DNA from: Shewanella salipaludis
GTDB lineage: Bacteria; Pseudomonadota; Gammaproteobacteria; Enterobacterales; Shewanellaceae
Reading direction: 5' to 3'
Assembly (NCBI RefSeq): GCF_012911865.1
Contig: NZ_JAAXYH010000008.1
Location: 1-64,000 of the forward strand
Length of the DNA: 64,000 bases
The notes below the pieces were generated by a model. The model saw only the letters and a program-made list of their open reading frames with translations, made no database searches and was not told the origin of the DNA. Positions 8,931 to 17,600 of this stretch are shown one piece after another (within the stretch, counting starts at the first letter, position 1; each line of letters starts with the position of its first letter). The position numbers and the translations under genes were made by a program.

Positions 8931-9662
8931 TTAACCTAAATCGCCGAACCTGAGTTGCAACGCGGTAATCGCCGTCAAGGAGGCGGTTTCGGTGCGCAGG
9001 ACCCTGGGGCCCAGCAGCACTTCGGTAAAGGCCTGCTCTTCGGTCATGGCAATTTCCGTGTCGCTCAGGCCACCCTCTGGGCCGATCAACAATCTGACCC
9101 TGGGATTGCTCAGTGTCAGGCCATTGATGCCATGGGCGGCCCTGGGATGCAAATTCAGCTTGAGCGCCTGGGTGTCTTCGCTGCACCAGGCTTCGAGCTC
9201 CATGGCCGGGCGCACCAGCGGGACCCGGCTGCGACCCGATTGCTCGCAGGCGCTGATGACAATCTTCTGCCATTGCTGAATTTTCTTCTCCAGCCGCTCA
9301 CCGCTGAGCTTGACCCCGCAACGGGCGGAAAACAGCGGTGTGATGGTGTTGACGCCGAGCTCGACGGATTTTTGAATGCTGAACTCCATCCTGTCCCCGC
9401 GGGAGATGACTTGGCCCAGATGCAGGTTGAGCGGGGATTCCGCATGGTTGTCCTCACAGCCGAGGACTCGTACCGAGACGGATTTCTTGCCGGCCTCGGC
9501 GATCTCTGCGAGGTAATCTTTGCCGTCGCCGTTGAACAGGCTGAGCCGTTCGCCGGCGCCCATACGCAGTACCCTGCCTATATGGGCGGCGCCGTCTTCA
9601 TCCAGTGGCATAGTTTGGCCAACCGTGAGTGGGGAGGCTTGATAGATTCTTGGCACTCTCAT
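8931..9662 (-). CDS. rsmE: 16S rRNA (uracil(1498)-N(3))-methyltransferase RsmE
   Basis: The 243-residue SPOUT-class methyltransferase modifies U1498 of 16S rRNA. It shows the N-terminal PUA-like part ([12 protein letters not shown]...[12 protein letters not shown]) and the C-terminal knot with [14 protein letters not shown] and [12 protein letters not shown] chose ATG 9662, which gives the family N-terminus MRVPRIY; the open frame extends 39 codons upstream into endA. It lies 14 bases after endA and is probably co-transcribed with endA and gshB. Confidence 0.95.
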   Translation of the reverse strand: MRVPRIYQASPLTVGQTMPLDEDGAAHIGRVLRMGAGERLSLFNGDGKDYLAEIAEAGKKSVSVRVLGCEDNHAESPLNLHLGQVISRGDRMEFSIQKSVELGVNTITPLFSARCGVKLSGERLEKKIQQWQKIVISACEQSGRSRVPLVRPAMELEAWCSEDTQALKLNLHPRAAHGINGLTLSNPRVRLLIGPEGGLSDTEIAMTEEQAFTEVLLGPRVLRTETASLTAITALQLRFGDLG

Positions 9663-9676
9663 GCTTGCATACGACC

Positions 9677-10435
9677 TTATTTGACTAACTGCTGCGCGAG
9701 CCCTGGGCTCTGACATAGCTGATTGACGAAGGGGTTGTGATTGCCCTGAGTTAGGGCTATCGCCGCATCGCGTTTGCACTCAATAGTATCAACTGGATAG
9801 CTTTTATCCCATGCCTGGAACAACTTTAATTGGCTCGAAGCGATTTTCAAACCATAGGCCTGTTGCATATAGAGGTAGGTGCGGGCGATTTTGCCGCGGC
9901 TGGCCGCCGGCGGCTGCACCTTGCGTCCCTTGAAGTCGATCAGCATCTCGCACTGGCCGTATTGCTGTGGCTGGCCATTCCACTGACTGAATCTGAAGTT
10001 GCTGCGATCGCCATTGACTTCGCCTATGGCGGGCACCAGGTTATGCAGATCCGCCTCCATCCTGGCAAATTCCTTGCTGTTTCTGGTGCAGTTCTTGCGC
10101 CCGCCATCTTGCCAGCATTGCAGCTGATGGCCAAATTCCCACGCCGGCACTATGTGCTCCCATTCGATGCGGTTGGCGCGAGTCGCCTGCTTCCGTACCC
10201 GATAGCCGCAGCTTGCCAGCACGGGTTTCCAGGCGTTGCCGGCGATCTTGATATCGCAGCCACAGTAAAAGCTGCTGGCGGGCAAGGATTCAGAGTAGAG
10301 GGTTTTGGCCAGGCGTTTGGCCTGACTGAAGTTGGCCGGATGGCTGCCCCTGGCGTGCGCCAGGTTGAGTAGCAGGCATAGGCCGAGTCCCAGCGCCAGG
10401 CGCCAGGCAAGCCGGGGGGAGAATGAGGAATGCAA
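9677..10435 (-). CDS. endA: Endonuclease I (EndA), secreted or periplasmic DNase
   Basis: The 252-residue precursor has a signal peptide (cleavage likely after LAHA, about residue 28). The family motif [12 protein letters not shown], with the catalytic His, and the N-rich segment [19 protein letters not shown] follow. Several Cys residues (FYCGCDI, QCWQDGG, NCTRN) probably form disulfides. It degrades double-stranded DNA outside the cytoplasm. The start is TTG at 10435 with AGGGAC upstream. Confidence 0.92.
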   Translation of the reverse strand: MHSSFSPRLAWRLALGLGLCLLLNLAHARGSHPANFSQAKRLAKTLYSESLPASSFYCGCDIKIAGNAWKPVLASCGYRVRKQATRANRIEWEHIVPAWEFGHQLQCWQDGGRKNCTRNSKEFARMEADLHNLVPAIGEVNGDRSNFRFSQWNGQPQQYGQCEMLIDFKGRKVQPPAASRGKIARTYLYMQQAYGLKIASSQLKLFQAWDKSYPVDTIECKRDAAIALTQGNHNPFVNQLCQSPGLAQQLVK

Positions 10436-10543
10436 AATGAGTCCCTAATGAATGACCGCGCAGATCTGGGATCTGTCTGTTATGGGCGTGATGTTAAGGG
10501 ATCATCCGGGCGGGATGCAATCATGGTCGCGTGTCATGACCTG

Positions 10544-11110
10544 TTACCCTTGCCTTGCCTGTTGCAATCTTTGTCCACAGCGGCGACAGGCATAATGGCT
10601 TTGACCGCGAAGCACCTTGTTGTGGCGCCTGATGCTGAGCTTGAGCTCGCCGCAGTCACAGAGGTAGCTCACCCCGGTAGGGGTCACAGAGGCTGTGCTG
10701 AAACTGTGGGTGGTGCTGGGCGTCTGCTGGAATAGCTCCAGCATCAGGGTCTGCCATTCCCGGCCATGGGGTTTGACTCTGCCGTAGAGCCGATGGCAGA
10801 GCAGGTGGCAGATCTCATGGGGGACGACGCTGGCGATGAAGCTGTCGGGGTTTTCCTGCAACAGGACAGGGTTGAACCGCAAGCGGTTCTGCTGCAGATG
10901 CGCGGTGCCGGCACTTCTGCCCCTGAGCCTGAAGCCGACTTCTGGACGGGGGAAACGCTGCTGCAAGGCGTGCTCGGCCAGCTGATAACAATGTTCCAGG
11001 TGGGCCAGGAGGGCGAGTTGCAGCTCGCTGTGGTCCCCTGTCCGCTCGACTTGGACAGGCGGGGAGGCCGGAGCGGCCGAAGAGCTAAAGAAGTTAAACA
11101 GCTTGCGCAT
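10544..11110 (-). CDS. sprT: SprT-family zinc metalloprotease-like protein
   Basis: The 188-residue protein carries the SprT zinc motif HEICH (residues 98-102). A C-terminal zinc-ribbon has YLCDCGE and YACRRCG. A Pro- and Ala-rich stretch (10-20) precedes the domain. SprT is related to eukaryotic Spartan, which cleaves DNA-protein crosslinks, but the bacterial substrate is not known. It lies upstream of endA on the same strand, as in other enterobacteria and shewanellae. Confidence 0.88.
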   Translation of the reverse strand: MRKLFNFFSSSAAPASPPVQVERTGDHSELQLALLAHLEHCYQLAEHALQQRFPRPEVGFRLRGRSAGTAHLQQNRLRFNPVLLQENPDSFIASVVPHEICHLLCHRLYGRVKPHGREWQTLMLELFQQTPSTTHSFSTASVTPTGVSYLCDCGELKLSIRRHNKVLRGQSHYACRRCGQRLQQARQG

Positions 11111-11175
11111 AATAGTGAGTTAAGGCCGGTTATAGGGGGACGGACGGCATCGCCGCCCGTCGGTTCGGGTGGGCA

Positions 11176-12336
11176 TCAGAGCGCTGCGGCGGCGGCTTGG
11201 ATCATGGTGCGGGCCTGTTCGACTATGTCTGTCTCTGTGGCGGCATCATAGCCTGCGACTCTGGGCGTATGAATATGGCCGACAGCCATGTTGTCGCGTC
11301 CAAACTGCTGTTGCAAGAGGATGGCGCGGTAGGAGATCTCATTCGACAGATAACCGCCGCCGGAGCCTGCGACCGAGATGGCATCCCGCAGTTCGCCGAG
11401 CGAGCGAGCCTCGAATTCACCTCGGCTCAGGCTGCTGACCTTACGGTTATCATGTATCTTCCAGCGACCTTCCACGGCTTGCATCGCCGCCACCGGCAGG
11501 GAAAACTCCACGAACTCGGGACCATTGAGGCTGGTGCCGTTGAGCATGGGCGGCTTGGGAGCTGTCTTGCCGGCGCCTGTGAGCACATTGAGGTTGTCCG
11601 GCGCCGCCGCGCTGCGATTGCGTCCAGGGAAGCGCTCCAGATCGAAATCGTCCCGGCCCATGCTGACCGTCAGCACCATCTGCAGTTGATTCTCACGGTA
11701 TACCGGGGTCAGCAGAGATTCGATTATGCCCTGATCGAAATCGGCGAAACGCACAGGGATCATCACTGTCTCTACCTGGGCCTGCTTGCCCCCGACGCTG
11801 AACTTGTAGCCATCGAGTGCCAGGGCGACCAGGCCGGAAGGATTGCTCTGGCCGATATTCCGGTCGAGGAAGAAGGGGTCGAAGCCCGTCAGCAGTATCT
11901 TGATCCGGACATCATCATCGTAGTGGATGTCACTGAAACCGCGGGAAGATTTTTCCACCGCCTTGTTCAGTATCTCCCGCTGCCATGGAACCAGCTTGAA
12001 ACCGGCCGGCAGCAGCTCGAGGCGTTTTTCCATGACCAGACGATTCCAGTACAGGGATCTGTCGTCCGGATGACCCGATTGCACGTCCCTGACGGCCTGT
12101 TGCCACAGGCGCAGCCCCTGATGGGCCACGGCCTGAGTCAGTTTGAGTTCATCCGTATGTTGCTGGAACTGGCTCTCGAGCCCATCTGTGAGTGCCTGAT
12201 AACGTTGGACTACCGTCGGCATTGAATCGTTGGCCGTTGCGAGCCTGGCGGTTTCTACATCGTTTTTTGCCTGGGCGCAGAGGGAAAAGCCACAGAGAGT
12301 GGCGACGCACAGCAGCGATGAATAGGGCTTGCCCAT
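11176..12336 (-). CDS. C15 peptidase (pyroglutamyl-peptidase)-like exported protein, catalytic Cys replaced by Ser
   Basis: The 386-residue precursor has a signal peptide (cleavage near AQA, residue 23) and a helical N-terminal extension. A peptidase C15 fold begins with ILLTGFDPF (147-155). In active enzymes the nucleophile sits in a motif like AGTYxCNxxxY. Here the matching stretch is GSGGGYLSNEISY, with Ser331 in place of Cys. The His motif GHIHTP (353-358) and a candidate Glu (about 234) are kept. It is either a serine-dependent variant or inactive. Its place beside the OXA gene matches the C15-blaOXA-lysR order known in Shewanella. Confidence 0.8.
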   Translation of the reverse strand: MGKPYSSLLCVATLCGFSLCAQAKNDVETARLATANDSMPTVVQRYQALTDGLESQFQQHTDELKLTQAVAHQGLRLWQQAVRDVQSGHPDDRSLYWNRLVMEKRLELLPAGFKLVPWQREILNKAVEKSSRGFSDIHYDDDVRIKILLTGFDPFFLDRNIGQSNPSGLVALALDGYKFSVGGKQAQVETVMIPVRFADFDQGIIESLLTPVYRENQLQMVLTVSMGRDDFDLERFPGRNRSAAAPDNLNVLTGAGKTAPKPPMLNGTSLNGPEFVEFSLPVAAMQAVEGRWKIHDNRKVSSLSRGEFEARSLGELRDAISVAGSGGGYLSNEISYRAILLQQQFGRDNMAVGHIHTPRVAGYDAATETDIVEQARTMIQAAAAAL

Positions 12337-12583
12337 GGAAAAACTTCCTTATGTCATTTTTATTGTGGCTACCAGTATTCAGTAAGCCAGAAAATTTATC
12401 TATCTGAAATGTGTCCGGGGTGCTGAAAAAACATGCCTGCCCGGGGGGATGCGCGCCATGGGGCTGCCGGACCCGGACGGCCATCTTTATGCCATGATTC
12501 ATCCCCGGATTGCCAGAGTCTGGCGCCTCTCCGGGTGCTATCTTATTGGCCATGCAGGAATAAAAGCGAAACAGGGTATAATA

Positions 12584-13363
12584 ATGCGACTATTAGTGAT
12601 CTTGGGCCTCCTCTGTGCGGGACAGGTGAATGCCATGGACTGGCAAGAGACACGTAACTGGGATGCCGTCTTCAAGCAACATCAGGCCAAGGGCGTGTTT
12701 GTCTTATGGAATGAAGGGCGAGCCGAGGGGCTGACCAACGACAGCAAGAGGGCCAACCAGGGCTTCATTCCTGCTTCGACCTTCAAGATCCCCAACAGCC
12801 TGATAGCGCTGGAACTTGGGGTAGTGAAAGACGAACGCCAGGCATTTCCCTGGGACAAACAGGTGCGGGATATCGCCAGCTGGAATCGCGATCAGACCTT
12901 AGTGTCGGCGATGAAATATTCCGTGGTGCCCGTCTACCAGCAGATAGCCCGTGACATAGGCGAGCCGCGCATGGCGAGCATGCTGACGTCGCTGGGATAC
13001 GGCAATGCCGATATAGGTGGCGTCCTGGATCGCTTCTGGCTCGACGGTGAGCTGAGGATCTCGGCGCTGCAGCAGATAGATTTCCTGCGGCGTCTGTACC
13101 ATAACCAGTTACCCCTTTCCGAGCGCAGCCAAAGGATAGTGAAGCAGATGATGCTCACCGAAGCCAACGCTGATTACATCATACGCGCCAAGACAGGTTA
13201 TGGCGTCAGCCTTAAGCCGGCGGTGGGCTGGTGGGTGGGCTGGGTCGAGCGCGACGATAACTCCTACTTCTTCGCGATCAACATAGACATGGCCTCTGCC
13301 GAGGCATTGCCGCTGCGACAGCGCATCGCCAAAGAGATACTCGCAATGGAGCATATCCTGTGA
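12584..13363 (+). CDS. blaOXA: Class D beta-lactamase, OXA-48-like
   Basis: The 259-residue precursor has a short signal peptide (cleavage near VNA, residue 17). All class D motifs are intact: STFK (65-68, catalytic Ser65 with the Lys that is normally carboxylated), SVV (113-115), YGN (139-141) and KTG (203-205). Stretches such as ASTFKIPNSLIALELGVVKDE and GWWVGWVE place it in the OXA-48 family. After KTG it reads YGVSLKP where OXA-48 has YSTRIEP (from memory), so the beta5-beta6 loop differs and carbapenem activity cannot be assumed. ATG 12584 gives the normal signal peptide. Its chromosomal context is the intrinsic Shewanella locus. Confidence 0.95.
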   Translation: MRLLVILGLLCAGQVNAMDWQETRNWDAVFKQHQAKGVFVLWNEGRAEGLTNDSKRANQGFIPASTFKIPNSLIALELGVVKDERQAFPWDKQVRDIASWNRDQTLVSAMKYSVVPVYQQIARDIGEPRMASMLTSLGYGNADIGGVLDRFWLDGELRISALQQIDFLRRLYHNQLPLSERSQRIVKQMMLTEANADYIIRAKTGYGVSLKPAVGWWVGWVERDDNSYFFAINIDMASAEALPLRQRIAKEILAMEHIL

Positions 13364-13527
13364 TGGGCCCGGAACTGACCTCGGACGAAGTGTTGCAGTA
13401 TCCCCTGAGGGGATGGGGGCAAACACTGGCGAGAAATGGCGCCTATGCCGCCGTCTGGGGGCTATTCATCCTCTGTCTGCTGTCGCTGTTCAGGCCCATA
13501 ATCCAGACGGGGTTTTACCCCCTGTAA
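13363..13527 (+). CDS. Small membrane protein overlapping the beta-lactamase stop codon
   Basis: ATG at 13363 overlaps the beta-lactamase TGA by one base (TGATG), the usual layout for translational coupling. The 54-residue product has an acidic N-terminus (MGPELTSDEV), an Arg-flanked segment and one clear membrane helix (about residues 27-44, GAYAAVWGLFILCLLSLF). It ends at TAA 13525-13527. I do not recognise the family. Coupling, the hydrophobic helix and the absence of other genes in the 110-base gap to lysR support a real gene, but a chance frame cannot be excluded. Confidence 0.5.
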   Translation: MGPELTSDEVLQYPLRGWGQTLARNGAYAAVWGLFILCLLSLFRPIIQTGFYPL

Positions 13528-13636
13528 CCGGCAAACCACAGAGCACGCCGCGGCGACTGCGCCGCAGCCCAGGCTGCTGGGACCCGAAATCCGGAAACCG
13601 CAGGGGTGTTGGGCATGGCTGCCTGGGCTTGCGGGC

Positions 13637-14548
13637 TCAACCCATCAGTGACAGCAATGACTCCTGACTGGCGAAGCGTTTGGTGAAGAAGTCCAGGAAC
13701 ACACTTATGTTGGTCGCCAGCTGGCGGCGACTGGAGTAGACCCCATACACCTTGAAGGCTTCTATCGGCCATTCCTGCAGTAGGGGCACAAGGTTGCCGC
13801 TGGCCAGCTCATTCTTGCAGGCCGAGTTGGACAGCATGGCGATACCGAAATCATCCAGCGCCAGCTGTTTCACCATGATGGCGCTGTTGACCCTGACCTT
13901 GCGCTGGAAGCTGACCATGGTCTTGCGGGCGCCCTTGCCCAATGGCCAGATGGGCGCCGAACGCGAGGTGCCGAGCAAGATACCACTGTGTTCGGCCAGT
14001 TCGCCCGGGGTGGCCGGGGTGCCTTTGGCCTTCAGATAGCCGGGGCTGGCGACCAAGATCGGCTGTCGTTCGAACAAGAGTTTGGCGACCAGATCCGACG
14101 ACTGCAGCGGCCCATACTTGATGGCTATGTCATAGCCTTCACCCACCAAACCTATGTCATTATCGGTAAATTGCACATCCAGTTCGATATTGGGGTAGAG
14201 GCGCATGAAGCCGCTGCAGAGATTGGCGATCAGCTCCTGGCTGAACGACACGGGAATGGCGATACGCAAGGAACCCGAGACATCATTGTGTGTGTATTCT
14301 ATGGTGGCCTTGGCGGCCTCCACTTCCAGGCTAATTGCATCACAATGTTGAAAAAACAGCGCCCCGACCTGAGTTAGGCTAAGATTTCGGGTATCGCGCT
14401 GCAGCAAACGCACCCCAAGCCGTTCTTCTAGCTGGGCGACTTTACGGCTAATGGTGGATTTTGGTAATCCGGTTTCGCGGGCCGCCTGAGAGAATCCCTT
14501 GGCTCTGACTACTGCAGCAAACAGCATCATCCCGTTTAAATCTGGCAT
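13637..14548 (-). CDS. LysR-family transcriptional regulator
   Basis: The 303-residue protein has an N-terminal winged helix-turn-helix (MPDLNGMMLFAAVVRAKGFSQAARETGLPKSTISRKVAQLEERLG) and a C-terminal effector-binding domain. It converges on the beta-lactamase gene and is divergent from the fused carboxylase gene. Its target could therefore be its own promoter or the carboxylase. In Shewanella a lysR gene normally lies beside the OXA-48-like gene. Nothing in the sequence shows that it controls the beta-lactamase. Confidence 0.93.
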   Translation of the reverse strand: MPDLNGMMLFAAVVRAKGFSQAARETGLPKSTISRKVAQLEERLGVRLLQRDTRNLSLTQVGALFFQHCDAISLEVEAAKATIEYTHNDVSGSLRIAIPVSFSQELIANLCSGFMRLYPNIELDVQFTDNDIGLVGEGYDIAIKYGPLQSSDLVAKLLFERQPILVASPGYLKAKGTPATPGELAEHSGILLGTSRSAPIWPLGKGARKTMVSFQRKVRVNSAIMVKQLALDDFGIAMLSNSACKNELASGNLVPLLQEWPIEAFKVYGVYSSRRQLATNISVFLDFFTKRFASQESLLSLMG

Positions 14549-14669
14549 GTTATTCCTACTGTCTCAATAATGGAACAAAGCGTCTAGGGCAGTTTAATGG
14601 CATTTGACGGGTGAACAAAGTTATATTTATTGGCTAAAAATTTTCAGAGGCTAAGCAGAGGATCTTTTG

Positions 14670-17600
14670 ATGACCAGCAATAATCAGCCCGCACACACGA
14701 CTCAAGTTCAAACTGCCGACCCGCTCTTTTTACAAGCCGAGCACCTGGCGAAAGATTTTTCTCTGTTTCCCAAGCACAGCAAGCAGAGCTTATCGGAAGA
14801 AATTAAAGGCCTCCTGGGCGACGACGCCATCCAGGCCAACCTCAAGAATTTGGCTTCCCTGGATGTCGACGGCTATGTGACCAAGGTCATTCAGCCTACC
14901 CAGGACAAGAACCGTCCCGGCGCCAAGCGCATCATCGCCGATCTCAAGGGCCGCCTTATCACAGAAACGCACCTGGGGTCTTTCTACAGTGCCGAGATCG
15001 AGCTTAACTTCGGTACGCGCAGCCGCCGCGTCGGTTTCATCGCCCAGGAGCGCACCACGGCTAACGGTGCCTGGATGCCTGAGCATCACCTGGCCGCCTG
15101 TAAGGCGATTCGTCATTTCGCCGAATTGTCCATGCCCATAGTCTATCTCATCGACACCCCGGGGGCAGATGCCGGCGAAATCGCCAACAGCCAGAACCAG
15201 GCGCATTCGATTTCCAAGGCCATCGCCGAGAGCGCCAATGTCGACGTGCCTACTGTGGGCATCGTCATAGGTGCCGGCTATTCGGGTGGTGCCATTCCAC
15301 TGGCCGCGGCCAACATACTCCTGTCGCTGCGCGACGGCATCTTCAACACCATTCAACCCCAGGGTCTGCAGAGCATAGCCCGTAAGTACAACCTGTCATG
15401 GCAGGAATGTGCCAAGTCTGTCGGCGTGTCGCCGGAAGAGCTTTATACCTCGGGTTGTATCGACGGCATCATAGACTTCTCGCCTTCAGACAGGGACGAG
15501 CGTCAGCACAACCTGCGCCGCGCCATCATTAGCAGCATAGAAGCGGTAGAGCATGCGGCGATGAACTTCGTGCGCGAATCGACCGATCTGCGCGAGCATT
15601 ATGACCGCAGCCTGAAGCGTTTCCTCAACCCGTCGAAAAACCTGGCGGCGTTGGAACTCAATGCCGAGCTGGCCGTGGCGAGCAGCCCGACCATGCATCA
15701 TAACCTGTTTGGCAGCGCCTATCGTTACCTGCGCTACCTGACGTTGCGCAGCCGTATCCATTCCATTTCCCAGGAGCAGTACGGTCGTCTGTCCAAGGCG
15801 AGTGTGCCCGAGGGCGACCTGCTGGCGCGTATCCAGCAGGAACAGGATCGTGTCTTCCAGGCCTGGTTATCCAGTCCGGACAAGCTGGTCTACGATGAAG
15901 AACTCAACAAGCTATGGGGCACCTTCGCCGCCAAGCGCGAAGATATCTCTGCCGAGCGTAATCTGCTGACCCGTTTCATCCTGGGTGAGCCGAAAGAGAA
16001 CTACAAGAAGGCACGCAAGGCGCTGCTGTTCAACATAGGTTGGTCCCTATACCACAGATGGAAGAGCAATGCGGCCAATAACTTCAAGGGCCTGATCCAG
16101 TATCTGGAAAATCTGCCCAAGGAAGCGACTCAGGCGCCATGGCCAGAGTTGAATCAGCTGACGGTGCTGGACGTGGTTGTCAACGAAGAGCTGCGCGAAG
16201 ACTTCATCTGGCAATGCCATAACATCCTCATCTTCAATGCCCTGTACGACAATGTGGTCGGCAATCTGGCCTCGATAGCCAAGGAAGCCATGGTGGCCAA
16301 GAGCCTGTCGCGTCAGTCGGTCGACAATCTGCTGCATAAGTCCATCGACCATGCGATTTCGACCCAGGACACGGCCAACGACAAGAACAAGTTCTACAAG
16401 TGGCTGAAGTACTTCATGTCTCAGTCCAACCGCGCCGAGTTGCTGACCCGGGTTGAACAGTGGAAGAGCGTCGGTTTCCCTCAGCTCAACGACAGTCTGT
16501 TCGTGGTGCTGACCTACTTCTTTGAACGCCTGCTGCCCGAGTATTTCGACAGCGAAGACAACACGGACAAGTACACGGGTGCCATCAACCCTGTGCGTAT
16601 CGGTCGCCGTAAAGACTTCTGGAACCGTCTGACTATGGGTTATCAGGATCTGCTGATCCAGAAGGTGCTGCGTGACGAGAAGCGTCAGGGCAAGATGACC
16701 TGGGAAAATGTGATCCAGCAATTCTTCACTCACTTCGATGAGATCAACGGCGACAAGATGTCGGCCAACCTGCTGAACTTCCCTGGCTTCCGTTTGTCCA
16801 TCGAAGATGCGATCGACAAGGGCATTCGTCCCTGTGGCCTTATCACCGGCTTGGCCGACTTCGAACATCAAGGCCAACAGCTGCGTGTCGGTGTCGCCGT
16901 GTCCAACACCGCCTTCCAGGCGGGTGCCTTCGATATGGCCAGCGCCGAGAAGTTCTCTGCGCTGCTGATCGAATGTGCCAAGCGTAAACTGCCGGTGATC
17001 TGCTTCATCAGCTCCGGCGGCATGCAGACCAAGGAAGGCGCAGCGGCGCTCTTCTCCATGGCGGTAGTCAACGATCGTCTGACCCGTTTCATCCGCGATA
17101 ACGAATTGCCTGTGCTGATGTTCGGTTTCGGCGACTGTACCGGTGGTGCCCAGGCGAGCTTCGTGACCCATCCTCTGGTGCAGACCTATTACCTGTCCGG
17201 CACCAACATGCCGTTCGCCGGTCAGATGGTGGTACCCGCTTACCTGCCTTCGACCTCGACCCTGTCTAACTATCTGTCTAAGGTGCCCGGCGCCATGACG
17301 GGTCTGGTGCATAATCCTTTCAGCAATACCCTGGATAGTCAGCTGACGGGTATAGATCCTCTGATGCCTATGCCTACTGTCCAGATAGCGGATGTGATAG
17401 CCAACGCGCTGTCGACTCTGGTGCCTGAGGTGCAGGAACAGGAAGAAGTGATAGTCCAGGACGATCCGCGGGCGCTGATGAAGCCTATCGACAAGGTGCT
17501 GGTGCATGCCCGTGGCTGTACCGCGGTCAAGCTGATCCGCAAGGCCCACGACAACAACATCAAGGTGGTGTTGGTGGCGTCCGATCCCGACATGACCTCG

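Noticed and set aside
12577..12582. TATAAT just before the beta-lactamase start codon as a -10 element
   Set aside because: Transcription would begin inside the coding region and remove the start codon.
12449..12583. 45-codon extension of the beta-lactamase
   Set aside because: It would bury the signal peptide; class D enzymes start directly with it.
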